DNA from: Pseudomonas proteolytica
GTDB taxonomy: Bacteria > Pseudomonadota > Gammaproteobacteria > Pseudomonadales > Pseudomonadaceae
Assembly: GCF_007858275.1 (NCBI RefSeq)
Contig: NZ_VFEV01000012.1
Location: 91,057 to 155,056, forward strand
Direction of reading: 5' to 3'
Length of the DNA stretch: 64,000 nt
Positions 36,226-44,942 of the stretch are shown here, piece by piece. How positions within the stretch are numbered: the first letter of the stretch is position 1; each line of letters opens with the position of its first letter. Below the pieces are notes generated by a model. The model worked only from the letters and a program-made list of their open reading frames with translations, was not told where the DNA came from and made no database searches. The translations under genes were made by a program, and so were the position numbers.

Positions 36226-39200
36226 TCAATCCGCCAAGGGATCACGCTTGGCCAGCAACGTATACACACACGGCAATACAAACAAAGTAAACAAGGTGCC
36301 CACCGACATCCCCGTGGCAATCACCATCCCGATATCAAACCGGCTGACCGCCCCGGCCCCGGTGGCAAAGATCAACGGCACCATGCCAAACACCATCGCT
36401 GCCGTGGTCATCAATACCGGGCGCAGGCGAATCGCTGCCGCTTCTTCCACTGCTTCGCGGGCTGTCAGCCCCTTGTCCTTGCGCAACTGGTTGGCAAACT
36501 CGACGATCAGAATCCCGTGCTTGCTGATCAGCCCGATCAACGTCACCAACCCCACCTGGGTGTAGATGTTCATGCTCGACCAACCAAGGAACAACGGGAT
36601 CAACGCCCCACAGATCGACAGTGGCACTGTCACCAGTATCACCAGCGGGTCACGGAAGCTCTCGAACTGCGCCGCCAGCACCAGGAAGATGATCGCCAGT
36701 GCCAGGCCAAAGGTGACCCACAGTGCGCTGCCTTCCTGGATGAACTGGCGCGAGGCGCCGCTGTAGTCGAAGGCGTAGCCGGCCGGGGTTTCTTCGAGGG
36801 CGATCTGGCGCACGGTGTCGATGGCCTCGCCCATGCTGACAATCGGAAAGCCCGAGATCAGCGCCGAGTTGAGTTGCTGGAACTGGTTCAGTTGACGCGG
36901 CCGTGCGCGGTCGCTGACGCTGATCAGGGTCGACAGCGGCAGCAGTTCGCCCTGGGTGTTTTTCACGTAGTAATTGTTCAGCCATTCGGGGTTGTCCCGG
37001 TAGGCCCGCTCGACTTGGGCGATGACCTTGTAGCTGCGGCCATCAATGGTGAACCGGTTGATTTCCGCTTCCGCCAGCAAAGTCGCCAGGGTGCTGCCCA
37101 GGTCCTGCATCGAGACGCCCATCTGCGCCGCCTTGGCTCGGTCGATATCCACCACCACCTCGGGTTTGTCGAACGCCAGGTCGATGTCCACGAAGGCGAA
37201 CTTGCCCGACTCCATGGCGCGCTTTTTCACACGATCGGCCACTTGCAGCAATGACTCATAGTCATTGGGCGTGTTGATCACAAAACCAAAAGGCAGGCCT
37301 TCGCCAGTGCCCGGCAGCGATGGCAGGTTGAAGCCAAATACCTGCAAGCCCGGAATCTGCTCCAGGCGCTTTTGCACCTCCGGCAGGATTTGCATCTGGG
37401 TGCGCTCGCGCTCGTTCCACGGCTTGAGCAGGAACCCGCCGATACCCGATTGCACGCCATTGAAGCCATTGATCTGGAACGAGGAGTAATACTCCGGGAA
37501 GTCCTTGAAGATCGCGATGAACTCGTCGGTGTAGGTGTTCAGGTAGTCCAGGTTGGTCGGCTGCGGTGCGCTGGCCATCATGAAGATAATGCCCTGGTCT
37601 TCGTCCGGGGCCAGTTGCGACTGGGTGAACTTGAGGAACACCGGGATCAGGCACAGCACGATCAGGGCAAACACGATCACCACCGGCCGGGTGTTCAAGG
37701 TGCCGTGCAACAGGCTCTGGTAGCGGCGCTTGAGGCCTTCGAAGATCCGATCCAGCCGATGGGCCAGGCCGCTGGGGTTTTCGTCGTGGCGCAACAGCAG
37801 GGCGCACATCATCGGCGACAGGGTCAGGGCGACGATACCGGAAATCACCACCGCCCCGGCCAGGGTCAGGGCGAACTCCTTGAACAGGGCCCCGGTCAGC
37901 CCCTCCAGGAAGCCGATGGGTGCATACACCGCCGCCAGGGTGATGGTCATCGACACCACCGGCACCGCAATCTCCCGCGCGCCTTCCAGCGCGGCGTCCA
38001 GTGGTTTCTTGCCGTCTTCGATATGGCGGTGGATGTTCTCCACCACCACAATCGCATCGTCCACCACCAGGCCGATGGCCAGGACCATAGCCAGCAGCGT
38101 CAGCAGGTTGATGGAGTAGCCCATCAGTTGCATGAAAAACAGCACGCCAATCATCGACAGCGGAATGGTAACCACCGGGATCACCACCGAGCGCAGCGCC
38201 CCGAGAAACAGGAACACCACGACGATCACGATCAGCACCGCTTCAAACAGGGTCTTGACCACCTCGTTGATGGACGCCTGGATAAACAGCGTGGCGTCGT
38301 AGGCAATTTCTGCCTTGAGGTTGGGCGGTAGCTGGGATTCCAGCTCCGGCATGATCTTGCGCACCTCTTTGATCACATCCAGCGGGTTGGCGCTGGGCGT
38401 GGCCTTGATGCCGATATACACCGAGGGCGTGCCGCCAAAGGAGCTGATGGCGTTGTAGTTTTCCGCGCCCATTTCCACCCGGGCCACGTCGCCGAGCAGC
38501 ACCCGGCTGTCGCCATCGGTCTTCACGGTGATGGCAGCGAAGGCTTCGGCGGTCTTGAGGTCGGTGTTGGCATTGATGCTGGTGACCACATACTCGCCTT
38601 TCACTTCACCGGCGGCAGAGAGAAAGTTGTAGTTGCGCACGGCATTGGTCACGTCGCCGGCGCTCAGGCCGAAACCCGCGAGCTTGACCGGGTCCAGCCA
38701 CAGGCGCATGGCAAATACCTGATTGCCGAGGATCTCGGCTTCGGCCATGCCAGGCAGGGTCGCCAACTTGGGCTGGATCACCCGCGACAGGTAGTCGGTG
38801 ATCTGCGGGTTGCTCAGTTGTTGGCTGGAGAAGCTGATGTACATCAGGGCCGAAGCATCTGCGGCCTCTTTACTCAACACCGGATCTTCAGCGTCTTGCG
38901 GCAGCTTGTTCTTCACCTCGTTGGCCTTGGCCAACAGTTCGGTGAACAGGCGGTCGCTGTTGGCGCCGATCCGCGCATAGATGGAAATCACCGAGAAGTT
39001 CTGGCGACTGACCGAGGTCATGTAGTCGATGCCTTCGGCGCTCGCCAGGCTTTGCTGCAACGGCTGTGTGATGTAGCCCTGGATGGTCTCGGCATTGGCC
39101 CCCGGGTAAGCGGTGGTCACCGTGATCAGCGCATTTTCCATGGACGGGTATTGGCGCAACGGTAGTTTGCTGTAGGCCTGGAAACCCAGCAGCACGATCA

Positions 39201-39258
39201 GCAGGCTGACCACCATGGCCAGCACCGGACGGCGGATAAACGTGTCGGTAAACGCCAT
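36226..39258 (-). CDS. mexW: RND efflux permease (MexW-like)
   Basis: Proton-driven multidrug pump of the AcrB/MexB superfamily in the inner membrane, 1010 residues with the usual 12 helices and two large periplasmic loops. It starts AFTDTFIRRPVLAMVVSLLI and has the proton-relay aspartates in IGLVVDDAIVVVENIHRH, plus FLEGLTGALFKEFALTL. MexW is chosen because the colRS-inaA-mexVW order matches P. aeruginosa and no outer-membrane gene is present, as in the mexVW operon, which uses OprM. The adaptor gene lies three bases upstream. Confidence 0.85.
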   Translation of the reverse strand: MAFTDTFIRRPVLAMVVSLLIVLLGFQAYSKLPLRQYPSMENALITVTTAYPGANAETIQGYITQPLQQSLASAEGIDYMTSVSRQNFSVISIYARIGANSDRLFTELLAKANEVKNKLPQDAEDPVLSKEAADASALMYISFSSQQLSNPQITDYLSRVIQPKLATLPGMAEAEILGNQVFAMRLWLDPVKLAGFGLSAGDVTNAVRNYNFLSAAGEVKGEYVVTSINANTDLKTAEAFAAITVKTDGDSRVLLGDVARVEMGAENYNAISSFGGTPSVYIGIKATPSANPLDVIKEVRKIMPELESQLPPNLKAEIAYDATLFIQASINEVVKTLFEAVLIVIVVVFLFLGALRSVVIPVVTIPLSMIGVLFFMQLMGYSINLLTLLAMVLAIGLVVDDAIVVVENIHRHIEDGKKPLDAALEGAREIAVPVVSMTITLAAVYAPIGFLEGLTGALFKEFALTLAGAVVISGIVALTLSPMMCALLLRHDENPSGLAHRLDRIFEGLKRRYQSLLHGTLNTRPVVIVFALIVLCLIPVFLKFTQSQLAPDEDQGIIFMMASAPQPTNLDYLNTYTDEFIAIFKDFPEYYSSFQINGFNGVQSGIGGFLLKPWNERERTQMQILPEVQKRLEQIPGLQVFGFNLPSLPGTGEGLPFGFVINTPNDYESLLQVADRVKKRAMESGKFAFVDIDLAFDKPEVVVDIDRAKAAQMGVSMQDLGSTLATLLAEAEINRFTIDGRSYKVIAQVERAYRDNPEWLNNYYVKNTQGELLPLSTLISVSDRARPRQLNQFQQLNSALISGFPIVSMGEAIDTVRQIALEETPAGYAFDYSGASRQFIQEGSALWVTFGLALAIIFLVLAAQFESFRDPLVILVTVPLSICGALIPLFLGWSSMNIYTQVGLVTLIGLISKHGILIVEFANQLRKDKGLTAREAVEEAAAIRLRPVLMTTAAMVFGMVPLIFATGAGAVSRFDIGMVIATGMSVGTLFTLFVLPCVYTLLAKRDPLAD

Positions 39259-39261
39259 GGC

Positions 39262-40425
39262 TCAGTTCCTTGAACCGTCGTTGCGCGGAGGTTGGCCAGG
39301 AGTGGCCGGCAGGTTTTTGTCTGCGGTGATAGCAATATGCGCGCCGGTGTCGAGCTTGAGTTGGCCGGCGCTGACCACTTGCTCGCCGCTGCTCAGGCCC
39401 TTGGTCACCAGCACCAGGCCGTCACGCCGCTCGCCGGTCTCGATAAAGCGCCGTTCGGCGATCAATATCGGTTGACCGTTGGCATCCTTTTCGAGGCTGC
39501 CGTCTTCGCTCTTCTTCTGCGCCACCACATAGGCCGAGTTGCCGTAGAGGGTGTAGGTGATCGCACTTTCCGGGATCACCACCTGTGCCTGCGGATCGGG
39601 CAACAGCACTTGCAGGCTGCTGAACATGCCCGGCAGCAGTTTGTTATCCGGGTTGGCCAGGGTTGCCCGCACCAGTACGTTACGGGTGCTGCTTTCGACT
39701 TTGGGGTTGATGGCGCTGAGGGTGCCGGGGAAGGTCAGTGTCGGGTAGGCCGAGACATGCACCTGTACCTCCTGGCCGACCGCCAGCTTGGGCACCGATT
39801 GCTCGGGCGCATAGAAGTCCACGTAGAGGCTGCTCAGGTCCTGCAAGGTGGCGATCACCGTGCCGCTGGCCAGATAGTCGCCGACGTCCACCTGGCGAAT
39901 GCCGATGGTGCCGCTGAATGGCGCGACGATGTGTTTCTTGGCCAGGGACGCCTTGAGCTGGTTGACCGTGGCCTTGTTTTTTTGCAGTTGCGCCGAGAGT
40001 CGGTCGAACTCGCCCTTGGAGATCGCCTGGCTGCCCACCAGTTGGCTGCCGCGCCCGTAGTCGAGTTGGGCCAGGCCGAGGTCGGCCTGGGCGGTTTGCA
40101 GCAGGGCGTCTTCCACTGCGCTGTCCAGTTGCACCAGCGGTTGCCCGGCCTTGACCTTTTGCCCGGACTCGAACTGCACGTTCTTGACGGTGCCGGCAAT
40201 CTCCAGGGCGAGGTTCACCCCTTGCAACGCCTTGAGTGTACCCACCGCCGGCAGGCGCTGTTGCCAGGGCTGTTCGACCGCCGTGGCCACCGCCACGCTG
40301 ATCGGTGGTTTGGGCGCGGAAAAGACCTGAATCTGCTGATAGATGGAAAAGGCCTTATAGCCCGCCAACAGCAGGACGATTAGCAGGGCAACGGCCAACA
40401 TGATCAGCATGCGACGACGCAGCAT
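39262..40425 (-). CDS. mexV: RND efflux periplasmic adaptor (MexV-like)
   Basis: The 387-residue membrane-fusion protein has an N-terminal membrane anchor (LIMLAVALLIVLLLAGYKAF), a lipoyl-like domain (LEIAGTVKNVQFESGQKVKAG), an alpha-hairpin (LQKNKATVNQLKASLAKKHI), a second lipoyl half (IVAPFSGTIGIRQVDVGDYL) and a beta-barrel domain. It links the permease to an outer-membrane channel. ATG 40425 has AAGGAACC in front; the longer frame to 40512 has no ribosome site. It is the first gene of a two-gene operon. Confidence 0.87.
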   Translation of the reverse strand: MLRRRMLIMLAVALLIVLLLAGYKAFSIYQQIQVFSAPKPPISVAVATAVEQPWQQRLPAVGTLKALQGVNLALEIAGTVKNVQFESGQKVKAGQPLVQLDSAVEDALLQTAQADLGLAQLDYGRGSQLVGSQAISKGEFDRLSAQLQKNKATVNQLKASLAKKHIVAPFSGTIGIRQVDVGDYLASGTVIATLQDLSSLYVDFYAPEQSVPKLAVGQEVQVHVSAYPTLTFPGTLSAINPKVESSTRNVLVRATLANPDNKLLPGMFSSLQVLLPDPQAQVVIPESAITYTLYGNSAYVVAQKKSEDGSLEKDANGQPILIAERRFIETGERRDGLVLVTKGLSSGEQVVSAGQLKLDTGAHIAITADKNLPATPGQPPRNDGSRN

Positions 40426-40530
40426 ATTCCGGTTCCTTGGAAAAAACTGAGGCAGACGAAGACGAACGATTTGGCACATTACTCCGAGTGCCTGGGGGAT
40501 TCCAACTGGCATTTTTTGCCGTCAGCCCCC

Positions 40531-40560
40531 CTGTAGGCGCCGGCAAGCCGGCGCCTGCGA
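40531..40560. repeat. Single REP palindrome after the imelysin operon
   Basis: TAGGCGCCGGC-AA-GCCGGCGCCTG, immediately beyond the stop of the DUF1513 gene; likely a 3'-end hairpin. Confidence 0.8.
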
Positions 40561-41661
40561 TCAGATCAGATGCAGATGGTTGTCCCAGAGCCCTGCCGGC
40601 AATTCCAGGGGCTTGGCCACCAGTTGTGGCTGCCGGCAATCGTAGAAGCGGCAGCGGCCCTGGCCTGAAGTCACGACAAACCCATCCGCCACTGCACCCA
40701 CGCCGGCGCAGTCGGGCAACGGCCCGTCCAGGCGCAGCTCGCCGCTGTCCATGTCCCAGATAAAAAAGCGATTGCCCCGTGGTGCGGTCAGTGCCACCAG
40801 GCGCAACTCACTGTGCACGGCTACGCTGGCGGTGTAGTGCCCCATGGCCTGCAATTGCTCGTCGGCCACCGGGAACGCCACGAACGGCTGGCCCGGACGC
40901 TTGATCGCCAACAGCTCGGAACGCTCCTGGGACGGGCCCATGAACTGTTGCCCGGTGAGGATCGTGCCATCGCTGGCGATCCCCATATGGCGCACGCTGT
41001 TCATCTGCTGGCCGAGGGTTTCCTTGCTCAACAGCGTACCGTCGCGCTGCATCAGCACCAGGCTGGGCTCCATGGCGTCGAGGTTCATCTCGACCCGGCT
41101 CTCGGCCTCGGTGCGAATACCGCCATTGGCCACGATCAGGGTTTCACCGTCGGGCATCCACGACACCTGGTGCGGGCCGATGCCGTGGGTTGAAATCTCA
41201 CCCGTGTGCACCAGGCGCTCACCTTCGAACTTGTACACGCCCAACAGGCCGCGACCCGGGTCAGTGGTGTCGTTTTCGGTGGCGTACAGCCAGTCGCCGC
41301 TCTTGTGGATCACCGCATGGCCGTAGAAGTGCCGGTTGGCCTGGGACGTCACGGTTTGCAGGAGCGTGCCGTCGCGCAGGTCCACCAGGTAGCTCTCGGT
41401 GCCTGGGCGGCGGGCCACGAACAGGGCGATGGGCAGGGTCGGGTGGTTGATGATGTCGTGGCAGCGCTGGCCGACCTGGGTGGCGAACACCTGGGTGCCA
41501 TCCAGGCGATAGCCCACGGCGTAGTGCTTGCCGTCGCCATCATCCCGGGCCGACAGCAGCAGCGGGCTGTCGCCCTTGCGCTTGAACAGCGTCCAGCCGC
41601 CCAGAGTAATTGCACTGAGCAGCACGCTGCCGATGGCCAAAGCCTGTCGCCTGAGCATCAT
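40561..41661 (-). CDS. DUF1513 beta-propeller-like protein of the imelysin operon
   Basis: 366 residues; an N-terminal export segment (RRQALAIGSVLLSAITLGGW; the paired Arg suggests but does not prove Tat export). The mature part looks like repeated propeller blades (HGIGPHQVSWMPDGETLIVANGG). DUF1513 proteins travel with imelysin and di-haem cytochrome genes in an iron-linked periplasmic operon; the function is unknown. The ATG overlaps the imelysin stop (ATGA). Confidence 0.82.
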   Translation of the reverse strand: MMLRRQALAIGSVLLSAITLGGWTLFKRKGDSPLLLSARDDGDGKHYAVGYRLDGTQVFATQVGQRCHDIINHPTLPIALFVARRPGTESYLVDLRDGTLLQTVTSQANRHFYGHAVIHKSGDWLYATENDTTDPGRGLLGVYKFEGERLVHTGEISTHGIGPHQVSWMPDGETLIVANGGIRTEAESRVEMNLDAMEPSLVLMQRDGTLLSKETLGQQMNSVRHMGIASDGTILTGQQFMGPSQERSELLAIKRPGQPFVAFPVADEQLQAMGHYTASVAVHSELRLVALTAPRGNRFFIWDMDSGELRLDGPLPDCAGVGAVADGFVVTSGQGRCRFYDCRQPQLVAKPLELPAGLWDNHLHLI

Positions 41662-42725
41662 CAGTCACCGTCGTTGGCGTTGAAGCCCAGTTGGATGCCC
41701 AGCGCCTTGGCCAATTCGCCTTCGTGCAGGCGGTGGACGACGTTGAGGCTGTCGTAGATATCGTTGAGTTGCTGGCGCCCGGCGTCGTCGGCCAGCAGGT
41801 CGTTGAGCGAGCGCTGGTTGCTGTCGAACAGTTTCAGGGAAGCAGCGTAGGCCGCATCGACCTTCTCGGCCAACGGCTTCTGGTCGGCGGGCAGCAGACC
41901 GCGCAGGCCTTTGTTGTCGACCCCGACCCACACGGTCTGGGCCGCCGCGAGGCTGGCTCGCAAGCCTTGCAGGGACGACTGGCTGCGCCACGCATCGGCC
42001 TGGAACGGCTGGGGGATGCCCTTGGACAGGCGACCCATGGGCGTGCCGAGCTTTTTCTTCAGGGTGTCGAGGGCCGTGACCTGCACGCGCAACAGTTCGG
42101 CGATGGCTTCGTGGGAATCGGCGTAGCGCTGGTTGGGGAACTTGGTCATCTGCGCGAGCATGCCGTCGGTGCTGTTCCAACTGGCGAGGATTTCCTCGGC
42201 GAGTTGTTTCTGACGCTCGCCGATGGCGATCAGCAGCGGGCAGTAGCGGGCTTTCTGGGCGTCGTTGGCGATGTCGGTCTTGGCGTCATACAGGATGTAT
42301 TCGTAGGCCGACAGGCCTTGCACCACGACGCTGGACTTGGCCAGGGCGGCGGCATCGATCTGCGGCTGGGCGGTGGCCAGTTGCTCGACCTGGCGGCCGA
42401 CGAGGTTTTTCTTGTCGGGCCAGAACTGCACCTGCCAGGCACGATTGCCCTCGGCCAGCGGGCCGATCAGCAGCGGTTGCAACTCGGCCCAGGCTTTTTG
42501 CGCGTGGAGGAAGTCGGCGCGGGCGGTTTCCAGGGATTCCTTGCCTTGGCAGTAAGCCAGGGCGCTGACGGCCAGTTGCCGGTCAGCTTCGACCCAACGG
42601 CTGTAGGTCGGCAGGATCACTTGCTTGGCGATGGCGGCCGAAGTAACCGCTTGCGGATCCTGTGGCGAGCAAGCGCCCAGGGCGAGGGCGGCAAGGCTGG
42701 TGAACAACAACTTGGGACGGAACAT
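41661..42725 (-). CDS. Imelysin-family lipoprotein
   Basis: 354 residues with lipobox LGAC (MFRPKLLFTSLAALALGAC) and an all-helical imelysin (M75) fold: LIGPLAEGNRAWQVQFWPDKKNL, the VQGLSAYEYILYD segment, and NVVHRLHEGELAKALG. The family GxHxxE motif reads GLSAYE here, so the His is Ser and the Glu is kept. Imelysins are now thought to bind metals or iron in the periplasm rather than act as peptidases. The insulin-cleaving icmP-type imelysin gene that accompanies this operon in P. aeruginosa is absent. Confidence 0.85.
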   Translation of the reverse strand: MFRPKLLFTSLAALALGACSPQDPQAVTSAAIAKQVILPTYSRWVEADRQLAVSALAYCQGKESLETARADFLHAQKAWAELQPLLIGPLAEGNRAWQVQFWPDKKNLVGRQVEQLATAQPQIDAAALAKSSVVVQGLSAYEYILYDAKTDIANDAQKARYCPLLIAIGERQKQLAEEILASWNSTDGMLAQMTKFPNQRYADSHEAIAELLRVQVTALDTLKKKLGTPMGRLSKGIPQPFQADAWRSQSSLQGLRASLAAAQTVWVGVDNKGLRGLLPADQKPLAEKVDAAYAASLKLFDSNQRSLNDLLADDAGRQQLNDIYDSLNVVHRLHEGELAKALGIQLGFNANDGD

Positions 42726-42756
42726 GTCGAGCTCCCTTCATTAATTGGGGCAAAGC

Positions 42757-44187
42757 TTATAGAGAATTCAGGAACGCGAGCAACGCGGCGCGCTGCTCGG
42801 CGCTAAATGACAACACATGCTGCTGCGCCGCCTGGGCTTCACCGCCGTGCCACAGCACGGCTTCAAGCAGGTTGCGGGCGCGGCCGTCATGCAGGAACTG
42901 GGTGTGGCCACTGACGTTTTGCGTCAGGCCGATGCCCCACAACGGCGGCGTGCGCCAGTCGCGGCCACCGGCCTTGAATTCGGTACGGTTATCGGCCAGG
43001 CCCTCGCCCATATCGTGCAGCAACAGGTCGGTGTAGGGGCGGATCACTTGGTTGGCCAGCTCAGGTTCAGCGGCGTTGGCTGCGGTGGTGAATTTCGGCG
43101 TATGGCACGACTGGCAGCCAGCCTGGAAGAACAGGTTCTTGCCGGCCAGCACTTGTTGTTCGTTGACATCACGGCGCGCCGGTACGGCCAGGTTGCGGGT
43201 ATAGAACAGCACCAGGCGCAGGATGTTATCGCTGACTTCCTGCTCGCCATTTTCGCCGTTGCCGTTGGGCGCCTGCTTACAGGCAACCTGTGCGTCGGTG
43301 CAGTCATCGAAGGGGCGCAGGCTGGTCGTCAGGCCCATGTCACCCGAAAACGCGTGAACATTTTGTTGATTGAGGTTCGGTTGCCCGGCTTTCCAGCCGA
43401 AACGGCCGAGCACGGTTTTTTGTCGGGCATCATCCCAGACCCAGTTCGGGCGGCCGAACACGCCGTTTTTGTCCGGGCGTTTGCTGGCGTTTTGCAGGAT
43501 GTCTGCGTCGCTGATGGCTTCGAGCAAACCCAGGCCGATCATCGGCGGAGCCACGCGGGCGGAAAACCGCGTATCGGGGTGCATCGCCCCGTAGCCGAGC
43601 TGGGTAATCTGCAGGCTCGGCTTGCGCAACTCGACCACTGTGCCGTCCTTGAATGTGACGTTGACCGGCGTGTAGTCGACCCGCACCTTGCCTTCCGGGA
43701 CTACGCCGGGCACGGCCATGTCCTGCAACTGCCCGCCGTACACCGGCTCGGGGACGATACCCAGTTGCTCGATGACCTTGGCATAGGGCGGCGAATCCGG
43801 GATCGACAGACGTACCAACATCGACACCGCATTGCTGGCCTCGGGCAAGGGCGGATGGCCGCGCCCGTCCTTGATGTGGCAGTTCTGGCAGGCATTGGTG
43901 TTGAACAGCGGCCCCAGCCCATCGCGGGCGGTGGTAGTGGCCGGGGCGATCACCCACGGATTGCGGAAAAAGCTGTTGCCGACGCTGAAGTCCAGGCGAC
44001 GGGTCGGCGCCAGGTTCGCTGAAGGCAGCGAAAAGGCATTCTGGTCTGTCTTCCTTACCGTCGTGCTGCCTCCCGAACGCGCCTCACCCGGCTCCGCCTG
44101 GGTAAACGTCGGCGGCGCGGCGTCATCGCAGGCACTCAGGCTCACGGCCACCAAGAGTGCAGACAGGCGAAGAAGCAAACGGGGCAT
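42757..44187 (-). CDS. Di-haem oxidoreductase-family (DUF1111) lipoprotein
   Basis: 476 residues with lipobox LSAC (SALLVAVSLSAC) and two c-type haem sites: NTNACQNCHIKDG near residue 100 and FQAGCQSCHTPKF near residue 360. This is the DUF1111/di-haem oxidoreductase family found before imelysin genes; a role in periplasmic redox steps of iron handling is suggested, not shown. It is first in the operon, 31 bases upstream of the imelysin gene, and divergent from the nitroreductase. Confidence 0.86.
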   Translation of the reverse strand: MPRLLLRLSALLVAVSLSACDDAAPPTFTQAEPGEARSGGSTTVRKTDQNAFSLPSANLAPTRRLDFSVGNSFFRNPWVIAPATTTARDGLGPLFNTNACQNCHIKDGRGHPPLPEASNAVSMLVRLSIPDSPPYAKVIEQLGIVPEPVYGGQLQDMAVPGVVPEGKVRVDYTPVNVTFKDGTVVELRKPSLQITQLGYGAMHPDTRFSARVAPPMIGLGLLEAISDADILQNASKRPDKNGVFGRPNWVWDDARQKTVLGRFGWKAGQPNLNQQNVHAFSGDMGLTTSLRPFDDCTDAQVACKQAPNGNGENGEQEVSDNILRLVLFYTRNLAVPARRDVNEQQVLAGKNLFFQAGCQSCHTPKFTTAANAAEPELANQVIRPYTDLLLHDMGEGLADNRTEFKAGGRDWRTPPLWGIGLTQNVSGHTQFLHDGRARNLLEAVLWHGGEAQAAQQHVLSFSAEQRAALLAFLNSL

Positions 44188-44335
44188 CGATAATCCTGGA
44201 AGACGGGCGACGGTGGATGAAATTCAGGGGGCAAAGTCTAACAGGGCGGGGCGGATTGAATAAGAGCAATTATCGTTTGCTCCAATCTGATGCATTCCCG
44301 CTAGAATGGCCGCACATTTTTCCTGGAGGTGGCCA

Positions 44336-44899
44336 ATGCAGGCTCTCGACGCTTTGCTCAACCGTGTTTCCGTGCCGCGCCTGCTGGAGCCGGCGCCGAC
44401 TGCCGAACAGCGCGAAGTGCTGTTCGCGGCAGCCATGCGTGCGCCGGATCATGGCCAGTTGCGGCCTTGGCGTTTTCTCACCGTGGAAGGCCCGGCTCGC
44501 GAGCAGATGGGCACTCTGCTGGCCGAAGCGGCCCGCCTGCAAGACCCCGCGGCCCCGCAAGCGGTGATCGACAAGGCACAGAACGGCCCGTTGCGTGCAC
44601 CGTTGGTGGTGGTGGTGATTGCCCGTCTGCAAGAACACTTCAAGGTGCCCAAGTCCGAGCAACTGCTGGCGGCGGCCTGTGCGGCCCACGGTATTCTGCT
44701 GGCGGCCTATGCCCAGGGGATTGGCGCAGTGTGGCGCACCGGGGAGTTGTCGTATTCGGCGCATGTGGCCAAGGGGTTGGGGTTGAGCGCGGGTGAGGAG
44801 GTGATTGGCTTCCTGTATCTGGGTACCGCGCAGAACCCGCCGCGTACGGCGGCAAAGGAAGACCTCACCGCGTTTGTCAGTGCCTGGACCGGGCTCTAA
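44336..44899 (+). CDS. Nitroreductase-family protein (YdjA-like)
   Basis: Flavin-dependent oxidoreductase fold of 187 residues. It follows E. coli YdjA closely: MQALDALLNRVSVPRLLEPA, MRAPDHGQLRPWRF, FKVPKSEQLLAAACAAHG and EVIGFLYLGT. YdjA binds FMN and reduces aromatic nitro compounds poorly; the natural substrate is unknown. ATG 44336 has a TGGAGG ribosome site. It is alone between the divergent di-haem gene and a convergent chemoreceptor. Confidence 0.9.
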   Translation: MQALDALLNRVSVPRLLEPAPTAEQREVLFAAAMRAPDHGQLRPWRFLTVEGPAREQMGTLLAEAARLQDPAAPQAVIDKAQNGPLRAPLVVVVIARLQEHFKVPKSEQLLAAACAAHGILLAAYAQGIGAVWRTGELSYSAHVAKGLGLSAGEEVIGFLYLGTAQNPPRTAAKEDLTAFVSAWTGL

Positions 44900-44910
44900 C
44901 CTCACACTGT

Positions 44911-44928
44911 GTGGGAGCTGGCTCCCAC
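44911..44928. repeat. Short REP-derived palindrome
   Basis: GTGGGAGC-TG-GCTCCCAC between the convergent nitroreductase and chemoreceptor genes; a minimal half of the GTGGGAGCTGGCTTG family. Confidence 0.7.
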
Positions 44929-44942
44929 ATGGGTATTTGGGT

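Noticed and set aside
44256..44275. Possible Fur box upstream of the di-haem/imelysin operon (GAATAAGAGCAATTATC)
   Set aside because: Only the ATTATC half matches; the other half is poor, so I do not list it despite the operon's known link to iron.
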